Below are positions 52,178 through 60,797 of a stretch of DNA of 64,000 nucleotides, piece by piece (position 1 is the first letter of the stretch; each line of letters begins with the position of its first letter). The notes beneath the pieces were generated by a model that was not told the origin of the DNA, ran no database searches, and worked only from the letters and a program-made list of their open reading frames with translations. The translations under genes were made by a program, and so were the position numbers. Source of the stretch: Planctomycetota bacterium (lineage in GTDB: Bacteria > Planctomycetota > Planctomycetia > Planctomycetales > Planctomycetaceae); assembly GCA_018242525.1 (NCBI GenBank), contig JAFEBS010000023.1, positions 1-64,000 of the forward strand. Reading direction: 5' to 3'.

Positions 52178-55018
52178 TTATTCCAGCAGCCCGGCTTCGT
52201 AGACACGAGCCGTTCCCTGTCGGATGAATAACTCGGCAAACAGGCCTTCGGGTTTACCGTGATTTTCCCAGTCCCATTCGACTCGATACCGGCGACGTTG
52301 ACGCTCGGTGTCCTTCTCGGTGACGGGGTGGGCTGTCACAGAGCGAGTCTTGAATTTCCCTTGGTGCGGCAGGTCCAGGCCGATTGACAACATGTCATGG
52401 CAGCCCTCAGTGTCACCCGCCGATTGTCGTCGCGCCAATTCATTGGCAACGCCGTCATCTGTCGCCATCCACTGGAAGGGATCGTGTTCTGCGAACCGGG
52501 CAATTCCGGCGGCGGTGACCCTGGTTTCATCCAGAGTGACCCCGTTTAACGATGCAAACTTCTCCAGCATGACCAGGCCTGCATCGCTGATCGACGTCTC
52601 TGACAGCTTCAGTCCCGCCAGACGATTCAGGCCACCGAGCGGTTCCAGACCGGCATCCATGATTTTCGTGCGTGCCAGATCCAGGTACACGAGTTCCGAC
52701 AGCTTGGCGACTTCGATCAGTCCCAGATCCGTGAGACCGGTCCCGCCCAGTTCCAGGGATTTCAGGGATTTCATCCCCGTCACGTGACCGATCCCGGCGT
52801 CGGTGATTTTGGCATCCCACAGGTTCAGCCGCTGCAGTTTTGTGAGTCCCGACAATTCCTTCAGATCGGCATCACTGACGTTCGATCGACGCAGATCCAG
52901 CGACATCAGTTCGTGCATGGCGGCGATCGTTTTGGCGTCGCCGGGCTTCAATTGGAATTCTGCCAACCCCAGCGAAAGAATCTTTCCATTCTGATCTTTT
53001 TGAATGGGATTGCCGCCAAACGGACCGCGTTGCGTTTGCCGGACGCGCTCCAGGAACTCCTCGGTTGCAGTCAGTTCGGTGGCTTCCACCGGCGCATTCC
53101 CAGCGTTCTCATTTGAGAACGCGACAGTGGAAACGGTCTTCTTCGTCGCAACGATCTTCCCCGCGGATTTCGCGAGGGGAGCAAATGTCACCCAGTATCG
53201 ATACGGTCGCAGCCGGTATTCAAATCCGACGATACTGGACTTGGGAATATTAAAGATTTGGGCAGCGAACACGTCGTTTCCCGAGTTCCAGGCGGAACTG
53301 CCGTAGGACATTCGTCGATTGCCCGCCTGGTCGATGGCGAAAACTTCGCATTCCGCCAGATTCTCAATGTGATTTGTCCAGCACAGGCGAATTTCATTGG
53401 CGAGTGGTTGGACATGATGTGGCTTGAGTTTCTCATAGACGTCTCGACAGGCCGCAGACACTTTCACGGGGGCGTCAATCGTTCCATCCGCGTTCACCTT
53501 TTGGACGGGGCCCCATTCGGGATCGGTAATACCAACCGTCAGGAAGCGATCCTTCGACTTTCCACCGTCGGAACACGCGACTCTCACGAACTGGCTTTCC
53601 TCGCGATTCTTAACAGACATGTCCCAGGGTGTCCGATAGGCAATTCCGCGTTCCCGTTCCACGCCGTTGAATTTCAGGACGCAGTCATAGGCGTTGCCGA
53701 TGAAATGCTTCGTCGAAAGGCCTCGATCCCACGCTGGCAACTGGGGAGGTTCCCGGAAGGGATCTCCATTGGGATGCCAGGCGAGATTGGATTCTCCCAT
53801 GTGAGGCACGATCGCGACGAGTTCGACAGACATCGTGTCGGAGATTTGCGCGACGTGATCGCGGGGGGCACCTGGCGATGGTTTCTCATCCGGGACAAAT
53901 GCCAGTCCACACAGCGGAACTCCCATCAGTACCAGGATCACACCAGACAATCCAACTGCGGACCAGAACGGTCGCGTCGAGAGATTGCGTCGCTGGTCAA
54001 TGATTCGAGTCACTCGTCCTGCCAGTGATTCGCGCCATTGAAATGCGTCGGACGTCAGACGCAGTGGACGATGTGGCAGGCATCGCTGCGCCACCGCGAG
54101 CAACGTTTCGCTGTAGGTGATCGGATTGCGATGGACCAGCACGGCGTTGTCGCAGGCATCCTCACGGGACTGCGACAAATCGTACAACAGGACGTGTAAC
54201 GTCACGATCGGCCAGAAGAGAATTCTGGCAGCGGCTTCGAACCACAGAACCAGATTGTCGCGGCGGTTCACATGGGCGAGTTCATGGGTCAGGATATCCT
54301 GCATCTGGTCATTAGTCAGCGACGACAGCAGACCTCGCGGAAACAGGATCATCGGCCGCCAGACGCCAGTGACCATCGGAACAGGAACATCACCTTCCGC
54401 CAGCCGGACATGCGATGGAAGAACCGGCTCACATGGGGAGATGGCACTGAGGCCACCGACTTCAATCCCTTGAGCGGTCGTCCGCAATCGGCGAATGAGC
54501 CGCCAGCAACGGAGCAGGTCGCATGCCAGGGCGAAAGATCCCAGGCCCCACACGATTCCGCCAACGCGTGCCCACAACGGCAATTCGGACAACCTCGCCA
54601 ACCAAGCGAATCTCGACGCCGGAATGGCCGGTGACACCGTCGATGCGACCGTCGAATCGATTTTTCGATCGAGCTCTGGTGAGGTCGCGCCCCACAATTC
54701 CTCAGCCGCCCCGCCAGGAGCGAATTGTTGCGGGATCGTCTGCACGGATTCCGAAATCTCCCGGGAGGCCATGGCTCTCGACGGAATCGGGAACGCAACA
54801 ATGGCGATCGCGGCCTGCTGCAATGCCAGAGCTATCAACGGAGAGGCCAGGACCAGCAGCAACGCGGTGAGCAACACCGCATGCCGCGTGGCGGGAGATC
54901 GAAGCAGTGCCAGTCGACCGATGGCGACCGCCAGCAAGGGTACTGTTCCCACAGTCAGCAGGCACCCCAGAGCCGCGCCCACCCGGCTCAACAGATTCGC
55001 GTCGGAAAAATCCAACAT
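52178..55018 (-). CDS. BlaR1/MecR1-type M56 membrane peptidase with leucine-rich repeats
   Basis: A 946-residue membrane sensor-protease. The N-terminal region has several hydrophobic segments and the zinc motif HELAHVNRRDN (H245-E246-x2-H249), preceded by the M56-style VPVPMVTGVWRPMILFPRGLL. A membrane segment near residue 360 leads to a ~300-residue extracytoplasmic beta-rich part. Then come about six leucine-rich repeats of the LTDLGLIEVAKLSELVYLDLARTKI type (about 690-860) and a ~100-residue tail. Classical BlaR1 ends in a penicillin-binding domain; here the sensor is different, so the signal is unknown. blaI lies 24 bp upstream on the same strand, so the pair should be co-transcribed. 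Confidence 0.88.
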   Translation of the reverse strand: MLDFSDANLLSRVGAALGCLLTVGTVPLLAVAIGRLALLRSPATRHAVLLTALLLVLASPLIALALQQAAIAIVAFPIPSRAMASREISESVQTIPQQFAPGGAAEELWGATSPELDRKIDSTVASTVSPAIPASRFAWLARLSELPLWARVGGIVWGLGSFALACDLLRCWRLIRRLRTTAQGIEVGGLSAISPCEPVLPSHVRLAEGDVPVPMVTGVWRPMILFPRGLLSSLTNDQMQDILTHELAHVNRRDNLVLWFEAAARILFWPIVTLHVLLYDLSQSREDACDNAVLVHRNPITYSETLLAVAQRCLPHRPLRLTSDAFQWRESLAGRVTRIIDQRRNLSTRPFWSAVGLSGVILVLMGVPLCGLAFVPDEKPSPGAPRDHVAQISDTMSVELVAIVPHMGESNLAWHPNGDPFREPPQLPAWDRGLSTKHFIGNAYDCVLKFNGVERERGIAYRTPWDMSVKNREESQFVRVACSDGGKSKDRFLTVGITDPEWGPVQKVNADGTIDAPVKVSAACRDVYEKLKPHHVQPLANEIRLCWTNHIENLAECEVFAIDQAGNRRMSYGSSAWNSGNDVFAAQIFNIPKSSIVGFEYRLRPYRYWVTFAPLAKSAGKIVATKKTVSTVAFSNENAGNAPVEATELTATEEFLERVRQTQRGPFGGNPIQKDQNGKILSLGLAEFQLKPGDAKTIAAMHELMSLDLRRSNVSDADLKELSGLTKLQRLNLWDAKITDAGIGHVTGMKSLKSLELGGTGLTDLGLIEVAKLSELVYLDLARTKIMDAGLEPLGGLNRLAGLKLSETSISDAGLVMLEKFASLNGVTLDETRVTAAGIARFAEHDPFQWMATDDGVANELARRQSAGDTEGCHDMLSIGLDLPHQGKFKTRSVTAHPVTEKDTERQRRRYRVEWDWENHGKPEGLFAELFIRQGTARVYEAGLLE

Positions 55019-55042
55019 CGCGCACTCCTTCGGGATCTGAGA

Positions 55043-55438
55043 TTATTCTTGTCGAGGGGTTTTCGATTTCACTGTATTCAGCAACGCCTTGACCCGGTCG
55101 ATCTCCCGCGGTGTCAGGCCGCGGTAATCCAGCAACGCACTCACCAGGGTTTCCGGGGATCCTCCACAGAACTGTTCCAGGACGGCACCGACCTTTTGGG
55201 CAATCGATCGAGACCGTTGCAGTGCCGCCCGATACCAGAAGGTTCGACCTTCGGTTCGATGAGTCAGCCAGCCCTTGTCTTCCATTCGTTCCAGCAGCGT
55301 TCGGACGGTATTGCGGGCGACGTCACGCCGTTCCAACAGCACCGAGCGCACTTCGCTGGCCGTCAATTCGCGGTCGCCCTCCCAGAAAATCTCCATGATT
55401 TCCCGCTGGGCGGCGGATAATTCGGAAAGCTCGTCCAC
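55043..55438 (-). CDS. BlaI/MecI/CopY-family repressor
   Basis: A 131-residue winged-helix repressor: LSAAQREIMEIFWEGDRELTASEVRSVL, then the recognition helix region RDVARNTVRTLLERMEDKGWLTHRTEGRTFWYRAAL and a C-terminal dimerisation helix. BlaI-type repressors are cut when the partner M56 peptidase is activated. GTG start at 55438 is preceded by AGGAGG. A palindrome of the TACA-N-TGTA type lies 26 bp upstream of the start. The peptidase gene follows. Confidence 0.93.
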   Translation of the reverse strand: MDELSELSAAQREIMEIFWEGDRELTASEVRSVLLERRDVARNTVRTLLERMEDKGWLTHRTEGRTFWYRAALQRSRSIAQKVGAVLEQFCGGSPETLVSALLDYRGLTPREIDRVKALLNTVKSKTPRQE

Positions 55439-55464
55439 GGTTCAGCCTCCTGGATAAAGTGCAT

Positions 55465-55481
55465 GGCTACATGTTGTAGCC
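55465..55481. promoter_or_regulatory. BlaI-type operator upstream of blaI
   Basis: GGCTACA-TGT-TGTAGCC is a perfect inverted repeat with the TACA/TGTA core bound by BlaI/MecI proteins. On the minus strand TTGACA (55512-55507), a 17-bp spacer and CATCAT (55489-55484) form a likely promoter just upstream, placing the operator over the transcription start. Confidence 0.75.
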
Positions 55482-55927
55482 GGATGATGGCGACAGCGCG
55501 TCGTCATGTCAAGCAGAATCTGGATAAACAGGATTCAATAGGAAAAGTGCAGGGAACGACGATTCCTGAAGAACTGCCAGGATTGAACAGGAGGGAACGG
55601 AGTCAACAGAGACGAAGGCCACTGTTGTCTCTGGTCCCTCCTGTCAATTCTTCCCTCCCTTTGCGATTCAGCGACATCAATGCCAATCGATGCGACGGCA
55701 GTGGCTGGTCTCCAAACACGCGAATGTGCCTGACTCCGCCTGAAGCGAGGCTGCGAGAATTGCTGAGGGAACCGGAAACCGAATAGAATCGCCTCATCGG
55801 GACTTGTCGGATGTACCGTGCCTGCTGGCTGGATTCGGTCCCCGTGAATCTGAGATTTGAAGATTGAGCTCTGTCGGCCCGGTCGCGTTAGAGGATAGTT
55901 GCCTCGGAAAGGATCGTTTTTACAGTC
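55482..55927. other. Divergent region upstream of gnd, no gene seen
   Basis: Besides the blaI promoter, the rest of this gap up to the 6-phosphogluconate dehydrogenase start shows no convincing gene or palindrome. An AAGGAT lies about 10 bases before the gnd ATG. Confidence 0.4.
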
Positions 55928-57400
55928 ATGTCACAGCACGATATCGGTCTGGTTGGTCTGGCCGTCATGGGTCAGAATCTGGTTTTGAACATGGCCAACA
56001 ATGGCTTTTCGGTCGCGGTCTACAACCGCACGACCGCCACCACTGACGAATTTGTCGGGGGACTGAAGAACGAGCCAGTCGACAAGGTGCATGCGGGAAC
56101 CGCGGAGCGCATTCAGGGCTATCACACGCTGGAAGATTTCGTCGGCAGCCTGAAGGCACCCCGCCGTGTCATGATCATGGTCAAGGCGGGCGGCCCGGTC
56201 GATGGCGTCATCGAACAATTGAAGCCGCTGCTGTCGCCTGGCGACATCATTATTGATGGCGGCAACTCGGACTTCGTCGACACCAATCGTCGAGACGCGG
56301 ATCTGCGGGCGGCCGGTCTGCGATTCATCGGGACCGGGGTCTCTGGCGGCGAAGAAGGGGCACTCAAGGGGCCCAGCATCATGCCCGGCGGACATCACGA
56401 CGCCTGGCCGTTCGTCAAAGACATCTTTCAGAAGATCTCGGCCAAAGTCGGTCCGAACAATGACATCCCCTGCTGCGACTGGGTGGGTGACGCCGGTGCC
56501 GGGCACTACGTCAAGATGGTTCACAACGGGATTGAATACGGCGACATGCAGTTGATCTGCGAAGCGTACTTCATCCTGAAGAACACCCTGAACCTGACCA
56601 ACGACGAACTGTACCACGTCTTCAAGTCGTGGAACGAAGGGGAACTTGAAAGCTACCTGATCGAAATCACGCGTGACATCTTCACCGTCAAGGACAAGGA
56701 AACGGGCGAATACCTGGTCGACAAGATCCTGGACACGGCCCAGCAGAAGGGGACCGGCAAGTGGATGAGTCAGCATGCGCTGGACCTGGGTGTCCCGACC
56801 ACGCTGATCACCGAAGCCGTCTATGCCCGGTGCCTGTCCGCTCAGAAGGACGCTCGAGTCCGCGCCAGTGCCGTGCTGAAGGGCCCGGCCGATGTCAAGT
56901 TCACCGGCGACAAAGCGCAGTTCATCGAGGACGTCCGCCAGGCGTTGTATGCCTCCAAGCTGTGCAGCTATGCCCAGGGCTATGTCCAACTGGATGCCGC
57001 CGCGAAGGAATTCGGCTGGAAGCTGAACAACGGCAACATCGCCCTGCTCTGGCGTGGCGGCTGTATCATTCGTTCGCGCTTCCTGGGCGACATCAAGGCG
57101 GCGTTCGACAAGAACCCCACACTCGAAAACCTGTTGCTCGACGACTTCTTCAAGGCGGCTATCGACAAGGCTCAACCGTCCTGGCGGCGTGTCATCGCGA
57201 CATCGGTCGAACGGGGACTGCCGATTCCGGTCTTCAGCGCGGCCCTCAGCTACTACGACGGCTACCGCAACGGCCGGCTGCCCGCCAACCTGCTGCAGGC
57301 CCAGCGCGACTACTTCGGGGCTCACACCTACGAGCGAACCGACAAGCCACGAGGCCAGATGTCGCATACCGACTGGATTCGCGAGCGGAACCTGCACTAG
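55928..57400 (+). CDS. gnd: 6-phosphogluconate dehydrogenase, decarboxylating
   Basis: A 490-residue enzyme of the oxidative pentose phosphate pathway that converts 6-phosphogluconate to ribulose 5-phosphate and CO2 with NADP. The N-terminal Rossmann motif is GLVGLAVMGQNLVLNMANNGFSVAVYNRT, followed by MVKAGGPVD, DIIIDGGNSDFVDTNRRD, the substrate stretch FIGTGVSGGEEGALKGPSIMPGG and the catalytic lysine region GAGHYVKMVHNGIEYGDMQLI. The C-terminal tail (SHTDWIRERNLH) is typical. Length is normal. The opposite strand has an equally long open frame that I treat as an artefact. Confidence 0.97.
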   Translation: MSQHDIGLVGLAVMGQNLVLNMANNGFSVAVYNRTTATTDEFVGGLKNEPVDKVHAGTAERIQGYHTLEDFVGSLKAPRRVMIMVKAGGPVDGVIEQLKPLLSPGDIIIDGGNSDFVDTNRRDADLRAAGLRFIGTGVSGGEEGALKGPSIMPGGHHDAWPFVKDIFQKISAKVGPNNDIPCCDWVGDAGAGHYVKMVHNGIEYGDMQLICEAYFILKNTLNLTNDELYHVFKSWNEGELESYLIEITRDIFTVKDKETGEYLVDKILDTAQQKGTGKWMSQHALDLGVPTTLITEAVYARCLSAQKDARVRASAVLKGPADVKFTGDKAQFIEDVRQALYASKLCSYAQGYVQLDAAAKEFGWKLNNGNIALLWRGGCIIRSRFLGDIKAAFDKNPTLENLLLDDFFKAAIDKAQPSWRRVIATSVERGLPIPVFSAALSYYDGYRNGRLPANLLQAQRDYFGAHTYERTDKPRGQMSHTDWIRERNLH

Positions 57401-57439
57401 CATTGCATGAACTTGGAACAGTAGCCCGACGCGCGCGCG

Positions 57440-57484
57440 AGCGAGGGATTGGTCGATGCGTGTCCAACTCGATCATCCCTCGCT
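57440..57484. repeat. Palindromic repeat after gnd
   Basis: AGCGAGGGAT (57440-57449) and ATCCCTCGCT (57475-57484) are perfect inverted copies with a 25-nt loop, preceded by a GTAGCCCGAC...CGCG string. It may act as a first terminator for gnd. Confidence 0.5.
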
Positions 57485-57544
57485 GGTCCTTTGCTAATGT
57501 TTAACTGCCTGCAAACGGGGGAACACTTTAGAATCGAGCCGGGT

Positions 57545-57749
57545 GCCGTCAGGCCAATGGCACTTACTTTAGGTATGTAATCCGAAGCGTCAGCGAGGGA
57601 GGGCGGGAATTAACGCGATGCCTCGCTGACGCTTTGGGTTGCATTGTGAGCCGCACGGCGCTAGCCGCGGGTGCATTCTCACTCGACCCCAAACAACCCG
57701 CGGCTAGCGCCGTGCGGCTCACAAAGTAAGTGCCATTGGCCGTCAGGCC
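57545..57749. repeat. 11-bp target-site duplication flanking the inserted element
   Basis: GCCGTCAGGCC occurs at 57545-57555 and again at 57739-57749, directly on each side of the inserted palindromic element. Removing the element and one copy restores a perfect 27-bp hairpin, so these are best read as a target-site duplication. Confidence 0.8.
57556..57738. mobile_element. Palindromic miniature mobile element (MITE-like), about 183 bp
   Basis: The termini are inverted repeats: AATGGCACTTACTTT (57556-57570) and its complement at 57723-57737. Inside lie a 14-bp inverted pair (57585-57598 with 57621-57634) and a 27-bp perfect inverted pair (57646-57672 with 57696-57722, core GGCGCTAGCCGCGG). 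There is no open reading frame of note, so it would depend on a transposase elsewhere. An 11-bp target-site duplication flanks it. I cannot name the parent transposon family by eye. Confidence 0.78.
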
Positions 57750-57887
57750 CCGGACGTTTTTTTTGCGTATGATGCCACTCGTCCGGGGCCTGACGGCACC
57801 CGGCTCACCTGGAATTGGTCCCATGTTTCAGGGGAGGTGAGAGTTGAACCAATCCTGATCCAGTGCTGGTAGATCGGAGCATCCCAG

Positions 57888-58619
57888 ATGCGACTGCTGT
57901 TTCTCGGAACGGGCGGATACCATCCGAACGAACGGCGGCATACGGCTGGATTGATGTTGCCAGAATTGGGCATCGTGCTGGATGCCGGCAGCAGCTTCTT
58001 TCGCGTTCAGTCACGTCTGCAAACGAAAGTCCTGGATGTCTTCCTGACGCACGCTCACCTGGACCATATCCAGGGTTTGACTTTTTTTATTGTGCCAATG
58101 CTCATGGGAATGGTGACTCGGTGCCGTGTCCATGCCGACGCCGCCGTGATTGATGCCGTCCGCCAGCATCTGTTTTCGCAGCCGGTGTTTCCGGTATTGC
58201 CCGACTACGAGTTTGTGCCGCTGACAGATCGGATCCAACTGCCCGGTGTGACGATCACGCATGTGCCGCTGAAGCACCCCGGAGGTTCACGGGGATACCT
58301 GTTGGAAACAGGGGGGAAGCGACTGGCCTACATCACCGACACCATGGTTGACGGGACCTATACGGAATTCATCCGCGGAGTCGACGTCCTGATTCACGAA
58401 TGTTATTTCCCGGACGAGATGGCTCAATGGTGCGAAAAGACCGGCCACAGCCACACGTCGCAGGTCGCCACGCTCGCGCGGGACGCGGGGGTGGGTCGGC
58501 TGTTCTTGATCCATATCGATCCCCAGCGGCCGGATGACGATCCGGTGGGGCTGGCCACCGCCCGCAAGATCTTTCCCGCGACGATCCTGGCGGAAGACCT
58601 GATGGAGATCGAGCTCTGA
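57888..58619 (+). CDS. MBL-fold metallo-hydrolase (RNase Z-like branch)
   Basis: A 243-residue cytoplasmic hydrolase with the dinuclear-zinc motif THAHLDHIQG, further ligand positions in PLKHPGGSRGYLLET and AYITDTMVDGTY, and H/D residues in VLIHECYF and HTSQVATLARDAGVGRLFLIHI. The arrangement (HAHLDH, then TSxxxxxAxxAxxxxLxLxH) is like the RNase Z/ElaC and phnP-like branch. It may act on phosphodiesters; the substrate is unknown. GGAG lies 8 nt before the ATG. Its stop overlaps the next gene's ATG by one base, so the two genes are coupled. Confidence 0.88.
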   Translation: MRLLFLGTGGYHPNERRHTAGLMLPELGIVLDAGSSFFRVQSRLQTKVLDVFLTHAHLDHIQGLTFFIVPMLMGMVTRCRVHADAAVIDAVRQHLFSQPVFPVLPDYEFVPLTDRIQLPGVTITHVPLKHPGGSRGYLLETGGKRLAYITDTMVDGTYTEFIRGVDVLIHECYFPDEMAQWCEKTGHSHTSQVATLARDAGVGRLFLIHIDPQRPDDDPVGLATARKIFPATILAEDLMEIEL

Positions 58620-59578
58620 TGAGCAGCGATGCGGCGACCGCTCAGCAGGAACTCCTGGCTTCGCTCCGTTGCCCCGTGTGCGGTCGTGCGCTGTCGCTCG
58701 TGGCAGATAGCCTGGAATGCCCGTCGTGCCATTCGGCTTATCCCGTGGTGGACGGGATCCCTCGCTTCACCGGGGATCAGCACCTGGCGAGTTTTGGCCG
58801 GCAGTGGAACAAATACGAAGTCGCCCACGCGGATGAGGATCGAGCCACATTTCAGGCCAAGACAGGGATCGCCCTGACCGATCTGCACGGTCTGCAAGTC
58901 CTCGACGCCGGTTGTGGCGGCGGTCGCTACAGCAAGGTCTGCGGCGAAGCGGGGGCAAGCGTGATCGGAGCGGACCACAGTGCCGCCGTCATCAAAGCCC
59001 GTCAGTTGTGCAGCCACCTGCCGAACACGGCGTTTGTGCAGGCCGACCTGAAACATTTGCCGTTGGAACCCCAGTCGTTCGACTTCGTGTTTTCGATCGG
59101 GGTCATGCACCATGACGCCGATACGAAATCGGTGTTCGACGCCGTCGCCAAGCTGGTCAAACCAGGCGGCCGCTATTCCGTCTGGCTCTACCGCCGCAAC
59201 CAGTGGTGGCAGGAAGTCATTAACAATGCATTGCGACGGCGAACGACCCGGATGGCCCCGGAAAAGCTCGAACGCTGGTGCGAATGGGGCGCCTGGCTGG
59301 GCGGCCTGCCGGTCGTCAACAAGACACTGAACAAGCTCATCAACTTCAGTGCGCACCCCAACCGCGAAAACCGGGTTTGCGATACTTTTGACTGGTACGC
59401 TCCGCAGTACCAGTACCACCACACAGTCGCTGAGCTTCAATCCTGGTTCCAGGCCGCCGGATTTGATCAAATTCAGGTCCTGCCGCCCGAAAAAGAGGGG
59501 ACTTTGTACCGCTGGGTCTACGAGCAAGACCTGTTGATTGGCAGCGGCGTCAATGTCACCGGGATTCGAAAAAACTGA
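58619..59578 (+). CDS. SAM-dependent methyltransferase with N-terminal zinc ribbon
   Basis: A 319-residue protein. The first ~55 residues are a Trm112-like zinc ribbon (CPVCGRALSLVADSLECPSCHSAYPVVDGIPRF, two CxxC pairs). The methyltransferase domain starts near residue 90 with motif I VLDAGCGGGRYSKVCGEAG, then VIGADHSAAVI and FDFVFSIGVMHHDADT (motif IV/post-I region). The C-terminal ~100 residues carry aromatic and basic stretches. It is translationally coupled to the MBL hydrolase (ATGA-type overlap), suggesting a shared pathway. The substrate is unknown; a lipid, quinone or polysaccharide acceptor is possible. Confidence 0.88.
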   Translation: MSSDAATAQQELLASLRCPVCGRALSLVADSLECPSCHSAYPVVDGIPRFTGDQHLASFGRQWNKYEVAHADEDRATFQAKTGIALTDLHGLQVLDAGCGGGRYSKVCGEAGASVIGADHSAAVIKARQLCSHLPNTAFVQADLKHLPLEPQSFDFVFSIGVMHHDADTKSVFDAVAKLVKPGGRYSVWLYRRNQWWQEVINNALRRRTTRMAPEKLERWCEWGAWLGGLPVVNKTLNKLINFSAHPNRENRVCDTFDWYAPQYQYHHTVAELQSWFQAAGFDQIQVLPPEKEGTLYRWVYEQDLLIGSGVNVTGIRKN

Positions 59579-59590
59579 TCCCGCTCACGT

Positions 59591-60205
59591 CTAGTTGCCT
59601 TTGGGAACAAACCTTCCGCCAACGGTCACGCGGATGACAACCTGTCCGTCCTTTCGGGCGACAAACACCTCTGCTTCGACCCACGCCGGAATGTCTTTGT
59701 TTTGGGGGGCTGCGTAACACTCTTTTGGTACCCATTCGCCTGCCGAATATTGAATGGCTGAGACTGCCGCCAGAGGGGTTGATGGGTTTGCAAGGCCCAA
59801 TCGTTCCAGGGGACGAAAGTAATGATTCAGAAGGACGGTCGATTCCATGGTGAGAGAGTTGCCACTTGTGACAGGAAGTTCTTCTTGTTTCAAGTTCAGC
59901 AAAATCAAGTACTTGGTCTTTCGCTGACCATCCCACTGCGAAGTCATGAGAGCGTGCTTCTCATGGTCCTTGATCAACTGCGGCCATTCAAACTTTGCTT
60001 GCTTCGGACCGAGACTGTCGGCAAGGATATACGGGTGCGACTTCTGGAAGCTTTCACGGAGACAGTCGAGGATGTCCTGATGAAGCTTGAGGTACGAATC
60101 GACCTCCCGTTCGGACGGTCTGGAGGATTCAGTTGCCAACACGACGGCAGCGCCGATACAGACGGCAGAGACAGTGGCAAGCCAATGAATTCGACGTTTC
60201 GTCAT
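59591..60205 (-). CDS. Exported hypothetical protein
   Basis: A 204-residue protein with a signal-anchor (IHWLATVSAVCIGAAVVLATE) and no domain I recognise. Visible features are a helical N-terminal stretch (EVDSYLKLHQDILDCLRESFQKSHPYI), a beta-rich middle (RKTKYLILLNLKQEELPV) and a C-terminal AEVFVARKDGQVVIRVTVGG. ATG 60205 is chosen because AAGGA lies ~8 nt upstream; longer starts at 60214 and 60247 are possible. Its stop is 12 bp from the convergent methyltransferase gene. Confidence 0.6.
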   Translation of the reverse strand: MTKRRIHWLATVSAVCIGAAVVLATESSRPSEREVDSYLKLHQDILDCLRESFQKSHPYILADSLGPKQAKFEWPQLIKDHEKHALMTSQWDGQRKTKYLILLNLKQEELPVTSGNSLTMESTVLLNHYFRPLERLGLANPSTPLAAVSAIQYSAGEWVPKECYAAPQNKDIPAWVEAEVFVARKDGQVVIRVTVGGRFVPKGN

Positions 60206-60381
60206 AGTGGACATCCTTGCTCCGTCTGATGAACGAGTGAGACCCAACGTATTCCGATCTATCCTTCCTCATAGAAAGCCGGATGCCAGTTTATTTGGAC
60301 ACAACCTCGATGTCACGAGGAAGGTCTGCTCGCCTGGCGGACATGTCGCTTCCCGATCTCTCCGATTCTTGCAGAAATCCG

Positions 60382-60410
60382 TTGACAGCCCCGAGTGTCG
60401 TTTGTAATGT
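60382..60410 (+). promoter_or_regulatory. Promoter of the ArsR-SRPBCC operon
   Basis: TTGACA (60382-60387) is followed 17 bp later by TAATGT (60405-60410), with TGTAAT offset by 2 bp as an alternative -10. Confidence 0.55.
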
Positions 60411-60416
60411 ACCGAC

Positions 60417-60430
60417 TGGTTAAATAACCA
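60417..60430. promoter_or_regulatory. ArsR-type operator palindrome
   Basis: TGGTTA-AA-TAACCA is a perfect inverted repeat directly after the -10 region and 16 bp before the ATG at 60447. It is a natural site for autorepression by the ArsR-like protein. Confidence 0.7.
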
Positions 60431-60446
60431 AGAGGTGAAATACAAA

Positions 60447-60797
60447 ATGCCTGCCGATCAACTGAGCGTCACGTTTGCAGCACTGGCCGATCCCACGCGG
60501 CGGGCGATTCTGAAGAAGCTGACGCGGGGCGAGAAGTCGGTGACCGACCTGGCGGCGCCGTTTCAGATGACGTTGCCGGCTGTTTCCAAGCATCTGAAAG
60601 TGCTGGAAAAGGCGGGGTTGATTGAACGTGGCCGGGACGCTCAATGGCGCCCGTGCAAGCTGCGGGCGGCACCGCTCAAGAAGGCTGCGGGGTGGATCGA
60701 GCAGTACCGGGAGTTCTGGGAAGCTCGCCTCGATCGGCTGGATGATTACCTGAAAAAACTTCAATCCGAGGAGACTGACGACCATGACACCGAATGA
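60447..60797 (+). CDS. ArsR-family HTH regulator
   Basis: A 116-residue winged-helix repressor: FAALADPTRRAILKKLTRGEKSVTDLAAPFQMTLPAVSKHLKVLEKAGLIERGRDAQWRPCKL. No cysteine metal-site motif is present, which matches the metal-independent subgroup that is coupled to SRPBCC/AHSA1 genes. The ATG at 60447 has AGAGGTG about 8 nt upstream; a GTG at 60435 overlaps that site. The next gene overlaps by 14 bp. Confidence 0.92.
   Translation: MPADQLSVTFAALADPTRRAILKKLTRGEKSVTDLAAPFQMTLPAVSKHLKVLEKAGLIERGRDAQWRPCKLRAAPLKKAAGWIEQYREFWEARLDRLDDYLKKLQSEETDDHDTE

Larger units (their letters stand above)
57536..57806. terminator. 27-bp-stem terminator hairpin split by an insertion
   Basis: The left arm is 57536-57555 continued by 57750-57756; the right arm is 57780-57806. 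Joined, the left parts are an exact 27-base reverse complement of the right arm. A run of eight T sits in the loop at 57757-57764. The interrupting segment is the palindromic element at 57556-57738. The ancestral hairpin lay between gnd and the MBL gene. Confidence 0.8.

Noticed and set aside
55931..57403. A 490-codon open frame on the minus strand exactly opposite gnd
   Set aside because: The plus-strand frame is clearly 6-phosphogluconate dehydrogenase. The antisense frame is a by-product of high GC at third codon positions and shows no family motifs.
58424..59527. A 367-codon minus-strand frame opposite the methyltransferase
   Set aside because: The plus strand has motif I and a zinc ribbon and is translationally coupled to the upstream gene.
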